Below the pieces are notes generated by a model. That model was given only the letters and a program-made list of their open reading frames with translations, ran no database searches and had not been told where the DNA came from. From NCBI GenBank assembly GCA_030737835.1, contig JAUJYN010000016.1, forward strand, positions 2,209,001-2,273,000: 64,000 bases of DNA, in the 5' to 3' direction. The position numbers and the translations under genes are program-made. This document shows positions 45,801 through 54,975 of the stretch, in pieces (position 1 is the first letter of the stretch; the number at the start of each line of letters is the position of its first letter). The stretch is from Acorus gramineus. Its lineage: Eukaryota; Streptophyta; Magnoliopsida; Acorales; Acoraceae.

Positions 45801-48800
45801 ACCCAGACTAATCAAATCCATGCACAAGCAATTGCAAAACATGAAGTTAGTCTAAGCCAAATAGCCAGTTCTCTAGGAGATAGGAAGAAGGGTGAATTAC
45901 CTTGGCAGCCAGTGCCTAATCCTAGTCGGCAATAGAGTCAAAGCCCAATAGGGCAATATCAGGTTAACTCTAATGAAAACTCATCCCATGAACTCCAGGC
46001 CATTACCACCTTAACATATGGCAGGCGAGTGGAAAAGAAGGTCCAACTCCCCAAGGAAAAAAGTGAAGCAATCACGGTCCATAAGACTGCTGACCAGGAA
46101 GAAGGTCAAAAGACCCAGGAGAAGGAAAATGAAACCCAGGAAATAGCACCAAAGCCAGCAGATGTCTACAAACCCAAAGCTCCTTATCCTCTTAGATTGC
46201 AAGAACCCAAGAAAAGTTCTCATTTTGATGATATCATGGAAGTATTCAAGAATGTTCAGATCAATATACCTTTCTTAGATCCCATCAAACAGATTCCCTC
46301 CTATACAAGATTCTTGAAAAATTTCACCACGGTGAAAAGGAGAACTAGTATTCCTAGGCATGCTGTGATGGCTGCACAAGCCTCATCTTTCATTCAATAG
46401 CAAATTGCTCCAAAATACAAGGACCCTTGTTGCCCCACAATTGCGATCAAAGTAGGAGAGACTGTCATCCAAAGAGCCCTCCTAGATTTAGGAGCTAGTG
46501 TGAATTTGCTACCCTATTATGTGTACAAGGAGTTAGGTTTGGGGGAGTTAAAACCCACAAACATTACCCTTTCATTAGCAGACAGAACTATGAAATATCC
46601 AAAGGGAATTGTGGAGGATGTGATTGTCAAGGTGAAAGAATTCTATTATCCTGTGAATTTTGTAGTCCTAGAAACTGAACAAGTGAAAAACCCAGGCAGC
46701 CATATCCCTGTGATCCTAGGCAGACCATTTTTAGCCACATCAGATGCTGTTATTAGATGTCGGAATGGTATAATGACTCTAGTATTTGGAAACATGACTG
46801 TCCAACTCAATGTTTTCCACAGTAGCAACCAATCACCTAATATGGATGATCTTGAGGAAGTCTGCATGATTGAGGAAATGATTAGCAACTCTTTTGAAGA
46901 ATCGAGTTATTCTGACCCATTAGAAAGATGTTTGGCCCATTTCGGCAAAGACTTTGATGAAGAAAGTTCGATTAGGGAAGTGAATGCACTTTTAGATTCC
47001 GCTCCAATCATGGATACGAGCAAATGGGCCACTCGATTTGAATCATTGCCCGTTTCTGAATCTCAACTAGTGCCATCTAGTGTCAAGCCACCCCAATTAG
47101 AGCTTAAGGACCTTCCTAAGACTTTGAAATATGCATATCTGGGTGACAACAAGACCCTACCTGTTATAATTGCTTCAAATCTAGAGGAAGATGAGGAGGA
47201 AAAATTGTTAAGTGTCTTGAGGAAGAATTAGGAAGCCATCGGTTGGTCAATAGCTGACATCAAAGGGATTAGCCCATCTGTCTTTCAACATAGGATCCAT
47301 CTAGTGGAGGATGCAAAAACCTCTAGAGAATCACAAAGGCGATTAAACCCAGTCATGAAGGATGTAGTCCGAGCTGAGGTCATCAAACTCCTAGATGCTG
47401 GTATTACCCCATCTCTGATAGTCAGTGGGTGAGTCCAGTGCAAGTTGTACCCAAGAAGTCTGGTGTCACAGTAATAAAAAATGATCACAATGAGTTGGTT
47501 CCCACTCGAATCCAAACTGGGTGGCGAGTGTGTATCGACTATAGGAAGCTGAACGCCATAACTAGGAAGGATCATTTCCCTCTACCCTTCATTGACCAAA
47601 TGCTGGAACGTCTAGCAGGTCATTCTCATTACTGTTTCCTTGATGGTTATTCTGGATATAATCAGGTCCCTATTTCCCGTGAAGATCGGGAAAAGACTAC
47701 TTTCACCTGTCCCTATGGAACTTTTGCCTATCGTCGTATGCCATTTGGGTTATGCAGCGCACCAGTCACATTTCAGCATTGTATGATGAGAATTTTTTTG
47801 GACATGGTGGAAAATTTTTAGGAAGTCTTCATGGATGACTTCTCAGTTTTCGGTTCTAGCTTTGATGAATGCCTACACCATCTGACACTTGTTGTAGAAC
47901 GTTGCAAGGAAAAGAACTTGGTTCTTAACTTGGAAAAGTGTCATTTCATGGTGGAATCTGGGATTGTTTTGGGACACATTGTGTCAAAGAGAGGAATAGA
48001 AGTAGATAAAGCCAAGGTTGATTTGATTGCTAAGTTGCCCCCTCCCAAAACTGTTAGAGAGGTGAGGTCTTTTCTAGGACATGCCGGTTTTTATCGCCGT
48101 TTTATAAAGGATTTCAGTAAGATTTCAAAACCCTTGTGTGATTTGTTAGCTAAGGATGCTCCCTTCAATTTTTCCTCTGCTTGTCTAGCTGCATTTGAAA
48201 GACTCAAATCTGAGTTAACCTTTGCACCTATCATCCGATCTCCTAATTGGAGTTTTCCCTTTGAGGTAATGTGTGATGATTCAGATTATGCCATTGGTGC
48301 CGTGTTAGGCCAACGAATAGGAAAGCTTCCCCATGTTATTCACTACGCAAGCAAAACTCTTAATGATGCCCAACTCAATTACTCTACTACTACTGTTGAG
48401 AAAGAGTTGTTGGCTGTTGTGTTTGCTCTAGATAAATTTTGTTACTACCTGATAGGATCTAAGGTGCTTATTTTTTCTGATCATGCTGCACTTAAGTATC
48501 TTCTCATAAAGAAAGATGCTAAAGCCCGGCTAATCCGATGGATCCTATTGCTCCAAGAGTTTGATCTAGAGATTCGAGATAAGAAGGGATTTGAAAATGT
48601 GGTGGCGGACCACTTGTCAAGATTAATTGTTGAGCCCTCTATTGAGTCTTTACCTATATAAGAGATCTTCCCTGATGAGCAACTAATGATGATCTCCCAT
48701 TCTGATATTCCATGGTACGCTGACATTGTCAACTACCTTGGCACGGAACAGTTGCCCAGCTCTTGGACTAAGCAAGAGCGATTTCGTTTTCTAGCTCAGG

Positions 48801-51800
48801 CAAATTGGTAATTTTGGGATGAACCATACTTGTTTAAATATTGTCCAGATAAAATCATTAGACGGTGCATCCCTGAGCACGATCAAAGGAAGATCCTTTC
48901 ATCTTGCCATGATCAAGCCTGTGGGGGGGTCATTTTGGTGGGAAAAAGACTGCTGCAAAGGTTTTGCAGTGTGGATTCTATTGGCCTACCATGTTCCGTG
49001 ATGCACATGAGTATTGTAAATCATGTGATCGATGTCAGAGATTAGGAAAGATCTCAAGAAGAAATGAGATGCCCTTAAACCCGATTTTGATTGTGGAACT
49101 CTTTGATGTCTGGGCATTGATTTTATGGGTCCCTTCCCTATATCTTTTGGGTACCAGTACATTCTTATAGCCGTTGATTATGTGTCCAAATGGATTGAAG
49201 TTATTACATGTAAAACCAATGATCACAAGGTGGTGGTCCAGTTCCTTAAGGAGTATGTCTTCACTCATTTTGGCACCCCTCGTTCTATCATTAGTGATGG
49301 GAGGAAACACTTTTGCAATAAAATCATTGAAGCCTTAATGAGGAAGTACATCATCACTCATAAAGTTGCCACACCTTATCATCCACAGACCAGTGGACAA
49401 GTAAAGATCTCAAATAGGGAAATCAAGACAATCCTTGAGAAAACTGTCAATACTTCTAGAAAGGATTGGTCCATTAAATTACCAGATGCATTATGGGCAT
49501 ATCGTACAGCCTATAAAACTCCCATAGGAGTGTCTCCATACAGAATTGTCTATGGCAAGGCTTGTCATTGACCTATTGAATTGGAACACAAAGCATATTG
49601 GGCAATCAAATGCCTCAATTTTGATCTCGACAAGGCAGGGGAACATAGGAAACTACAACTTGATGAGTTAGAAGAGATTAGGAACGCTGCATATAACTGT
49701 GCCGCAAGGTACAAGGACCGCATGAAGACCATGCATGATAAGATTATCCTTCGTATAGAATTTTTCCCCGGTCAGAAAGTTCTTTTGTACAATTCTAGAC
49801 TGCATTTATTTCCTGGGAAATTGAAGTCTCGCTGGACTGGCCCATACACAGTTGAGAAAGTTCATCCGCATGGAACAATTGCAATCCATAATGCCAAGGA
49901 TGGTAGTACTTTTCAAGTCAATGGACATCGTTTGAAACCATATCTTGAGTATCTGAGCCCAGAAGTTGAGGAGACGATTTTGGAAGACCCTGTGTATCAG
50001 GATTGATCACTTTGTACATTCTCTTAGATTTTTTGGTTTAGGGTTAGGACATTTTTTTAATTATTATGCTTTGAATTTGTGTACACATTTGTCATTTCTA
50101 TGTTTCTGTGCAGATTCACTAAGCTATTTTCAATGTTTTAAATATCGATGTAATCGATATATCGATTTCGGGTTCAATCGATATATCGATATATCAATGG
50201 ATATATCGATTGGCTTTTTTTTTAAAAAAAAAACCTTCTCTCCTCTTATATATCGACAACCGACCTCCTCTCTTATTATATAAACCCCAAAGACAACCGA
50301 CCTTCTCTTCCTCTTATATAAACCACGGCTCAAACATAATTTACAAATCCAAAGAACCCAACACAGATAACAAACCCAAAAAGAAAAAAAAAACGAGAGA
50401 GAGAGAGGGAGAGAGAGAGAGAGAGGTTCCATACATGAGCAATAGATGGAGTTCCAAGTCCCAACCTCTGTGAAGAGAAGAAGCAAAGAAGGCAATCCCC
50501 TACCGAGAAGGGGCCTGCTTCGGTTTTAGGGAGCCTTTCAAGATCCTCCTCGACGGCACCTTCGTCCACCACGCCCACTCTCCTCCCTCCTCTCATCCCA
50601 CCGTGTCACCCTCTTCACCACCGCATGCGTCTGCAAGGAGCTCAAGAGCCTCGGCCATGCTCATGTCCAAACCCTCCGCTCGTGCGAGGGTCTGAAGACG
50701 GCCAGGTGCGATCACCAAGATCACAGGGTGGACGGCTCTAGCTGCATCGCTTCCATACGATATATCATCGATTTAGCGCTGACGTCATCATGATGTCAGC
50801 AGACTTTTGATATAATCTCGTAAAATACCTGATTTTTCGCGATTAGCTGTTTGAAAACGATATATCGACCGATATATCGAACGCTATTTAAAACTATGGC
50901 TATTTTGTCACATGATAAATTATAAGAATTCACATCAAATGAGGTATGCAGTCTCTACCTTCTGTATTTATTTCTATTGTCCTTTTCATTTTCAGCACCA
51001 CATGCATCATTTTGTAGTTGTCATTTACATTGAGGACAATGTTAGATTTAGGTTTCGGGATGTAATCAACAAATTTTGATGTGAAATTTCAAAAAAAAAA
51101 AAAAAAAAAAAAATTTTGAGAAAACTTCAATCATTGGGATACCTTTGGCTTGCGAGATTAATTTTCACTTTAGTTGTTAATTCTATCCTATGTTCAAAAT
51201 TTTTTTCGCAAATTTCAAGTCTTGAAAAAAAAAAAAAAATTCAACACTTATAGTCACGTGTATGTAGCCTAAATGGAACAGTGAAATTTAAGAGAGAAAA
51301 CTAAAAGAATCATTAGCGGAGACTTAACCCAGGAGAGATTTGAGCCATTCTATTCTTGGAGAGTCTTTACATAATTATGAGTTATAAGTTAACTCAAATT
51401 TTTCTTGTTTTTACTTAAATGTCGTTTGCTTGATCTCTTTATTCTTGTTTTGATCAAAGACTCATGAACACCATAAAAATTGGATTACTACACTAGAAAC
51501 TCCTCTGATATCTTTTCAAGGCATATAATAACCATGTGAAACTTAGGAAATGATTTAGGCCATCTTTGTTAACCCATCTATCATGTTCAACTAACCTATT
51601 CTTACACTTATCCACTAGTCCAACCCCTTAAGCCATATAGGTCTTTCTTTGTTCAACCTATTTTTTTCAACCTACACTCCACTCAATAAGTGTAACCTTA
51701 AATTTTGCTTTGGGAATGAGGAAAGAAAAAGAAAAAGAAAGATCAATCAATTACTATGAAATTTCATGGAAGGGTTATTACTATCATGATTTTTGAGAAA

Positions 51801-54800
51801 AAAAAAAAAACTTGATATTCATCAAAAAGTATACAAATTCTCAAAGCATTGTCCAGTTATCAACAATAACCCCATTACAACCTATTGAAAAGACCTACTT
51901 GATCCTAAATGTAATGTGGTTAAAATGTGGAGAATAGATGAAGGAACTTATGGTGTTTAATCCAATGTTCTTGAGTCGATGATATTCCGTTCCTGAGATC
52001 AAATTAAATTTTTTTTTTCTTTGATATGGTCTGTCCTTCTATAAATTTTATATGTGGATGATTTGAATTTTGATTCCTTGCCACATATAAGTTGAGAGAA
52101 ATGAGCCCACTTCTGAGTGATTTCCTTGTTGAGTGTAATATCCAGTGAGTTTTTGAAGTCAAGGCGAAATCCATTCTGAAGGTAATCAAAATTAAGTTTT
52201 ACTTGGAAAAAGAAAGCTACATCCTTGTTGGATATGCACACACACACTTGAGCACTTGATTATGAGTGGAAACTTCTAACGTGTATAGAGTTCTCAACTT
52301 TAGTAGATTTTTATAAAGCTCCTGAAGATGTCATTTTCCTCAAAAAAAAAAAAAAAAAAAAAAAACAACAGAGAGAATTTATTTTGTGGGTATATTCGCT
52401 GCATACCCTCACAAGACACAACTTGTCCACTAGGGTGACCAGGGGGTTTAAAGGTTATTGTACATACTAGGTGTAACCGCGATTCCTGCGAAAGTGAGTT
52501 AGGATTTTTTTTTAGTTTTGCTCGAGGACTAGCAAAAAGGCGGTTTGGGGGTATTTGTTAGATATTCAAAAGAACATATTTTCATATGCTTTTAAGAGTT
52601 GTTTTGAAGCATTTTCCTATGTAATTATTCAAATATACATGCATATTAGGGAAGTTTCTATTCTTTATATTCAAATAATATTTTGCACAAATTGACAATA
52701 TTTATACAATTAATATATGCATTATCATATTTTTAATATGGAGTCATTTTTTAAAATTCAGAAATCTAAATTTGGCGGTATTTAAATTTGTCATGTTATA
52801 AATTGAAGAAGGAATTAGCATTCAAAGCTTCATCAAAACTTCTAAAAATGATCCACCAAATCAATAAAATCTTCAATCAATCTCCAACAAATCAACAAGA
52901 TCTCTAACAGATTTTGCAATTATATCTCCAACATATTTTGCAAATAAGCATTAACAACTCAAGAAAATCAGCATTTACAACTAATTCAACCCTCAAAACC
53001 CCTATAAAAAGGGCACTCCAGAGAGAGAGGAGGGATCTCTGCATTCAGCCAAGAAGGAATTTATTTTCAGTTTTTGTTATTCCTTTTCTGTTTTCAGTTT
53101 TTTTTGTTTTTAGTTTTTGTTTTTATTTCTTTAGTATTAGAGACAAATTTTCTTGAGTTTTCAACAAAGTGCATTATTATTTTATGAAATATTTTTATTT
53201 TTATTCTAGAATTTTATCAACCATGGTAGGCCGGAAAATCCTTCCATCAAGGAGAGGATTCCACCCCATGAGTTTGAGTGATTGATTTGTTTCTTTGTGC
53301 ATTGATGTTTTCTGATTTATTCTTCATGTTTATATAGTTTCTGCAACTCAGATTTCTTTTGATTATGGGTATTTCTAGATTTTCCGTCGTTCTAGTTAGA
53401 TGGGATACGGTTGATGCTTTATAAACTCTATTTTTAAATCGAGTAGAAATGAATTGTTTTTGAAATATTCTGTTTTCATTGAATGCAAAAGAAAGAATTA
53501 TCACGATACTTGTGGGGTGGATTTCTAATCCTTGGTGGTCTTTTTTTTTTATATACATTGATTTCAACTTATGCTTTTAAAATAGTTTTCTTAAATCAAT
53601 CATTGATAATTTGTTTTTAAACCTTTTTGCCAAATATTGATAATCTTTTACTTTTATTCGTTTGCTTCAATAGCCTCCCTGTGGATTCGACCCCTTGCAA
53701 CCACTTTCTACCTAGGAAAGGGTTTTATATTTTTGTTGGCAAAGACAAGATTTTAACGACAATCAAAGCCACCAACAAAGAACACGTGAGAGAAACTAAC
53801 CAGACTCGTCAAGGTGTGGGGGTGCGGCCTCACGGGTACCATGATGGTGTGCTTCAAAGGGGGGCAATTATGTATCGAAAGATAAGGCGATGGTATGTAA
53901 GGGGCTTGGGTAGAGACTTCCTTTGCCCTCCCCAACGTTCTCCTCCCCACTACCCCCCTACTCCTCTATGTTGCTCTTTTTATCCTTCTTCTTTGTATCT
54001 TTGATTAATCTTGTCTTCGAACTTGTACTGTGACACTTCTAATAGAAATTGCGGTAGCTCGTCTACCTTTCCCCAAAACAAAAAAAGATATCCTATTCAT
54101 ATCTTTCAAAAATTGGATTCCTTAGCTAAGTCGATGTAATTCCCGTATACTTCAGATTTAGTTCTTGTGTTATCTGCATCACTATAACTATCTTCAAGGT
54201 CTTGGATTGTCGGAACCTTGATCTATTGTTTTTTTTTTCTTGTGAAACCATGAATGATTGGACTGCCAACTTCCTGATGAATTAATATAATGCATAGGAG
54301 CATCTGTTTGGCTTCTTTTATGTGGGGATTGAGCAATTTGCACTAGCTCAAATCGATGTTTTGTATGGCAAAAGTGGAGTCACTTGTGTCATCTCCATTT
54401 GAAGTTTTATTAAATGGATTTGAGCCATTTTATTTGTGCTTTTACCTATGGACTGTTTCTGAATTTCAAGCCATCTGCACAGGTGTCAAATCTGGATTCT
54501 TTCATTGAATCAAACCAATCATGCATCTGCTTCAAATCTGATTTTGTCTCAACTGAAAACCTTGTTATACATGCTTGAACTTGGATGTCTGTTGCAATGG
54601 AATGGGTTTGGGTACGGCTCAACACACCTTTTCAGCCTTATCCTTTCAACTTAATCACAAAGATAGTCTTTTGAAACATATCATCCTGCTCTATCAATCT
54701 TATCCATGTATGTCCCACACAATGACTTTGTTCACAATTTTAACATCTTATCTATAGAAGTCCAATACAATGATTTTGTCATTCCTTTCTCCATCAATAT

Positions 54801-54929
54801 AGGGTGTCATCTAGTAAAATATTCATATCTGAAGTCCCATCATAATGCTGACTCATTCTCAGATCCATCTTTTCAACTTCTACTAATACATTCATTTGCA
54901 AAATCTGATCCTCCATTGATCTAATCTAG

Positions 54930-54975
<46 letters not shown>

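Larger units (their letters stand above)
42758..53777 (+). mobile_element. Element E: Athila-type Ty3/Gypsy retrotransposon inside the UVR8 intron
   Basis: An 11-kb element has LTRs at 42758-43852 and 52556-53777, a PBS, gag, protease, RT, RNase H and integrase in Gypsy order, about 2.5 kb of non-coding 3' region and a polypurine tract. The lineage is inferred from the TGGCGCCGTT..CGGGG primer site, the DLGAS protease active site and the long 3' region where Athila elements often carry an env-like frame (none is open here). The left LTR lacks the first 123 bp, so the target duplication cannot be checked. Several stops, a frameshift in integrase and a catalytic Glu-to-Lys change make it inactive. 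It has the opposite orientation to UVR8 and carries a nested hAT-type element at 50131-50898. Confidence 0.9.

Noticed and set aside
53780-54080. LINE 3' tail right of element E
   Set aside because: It has a short A-rich end but no reverse transcriptase motif and no target duplication that I could see; kept only as a possibility in the intron description.
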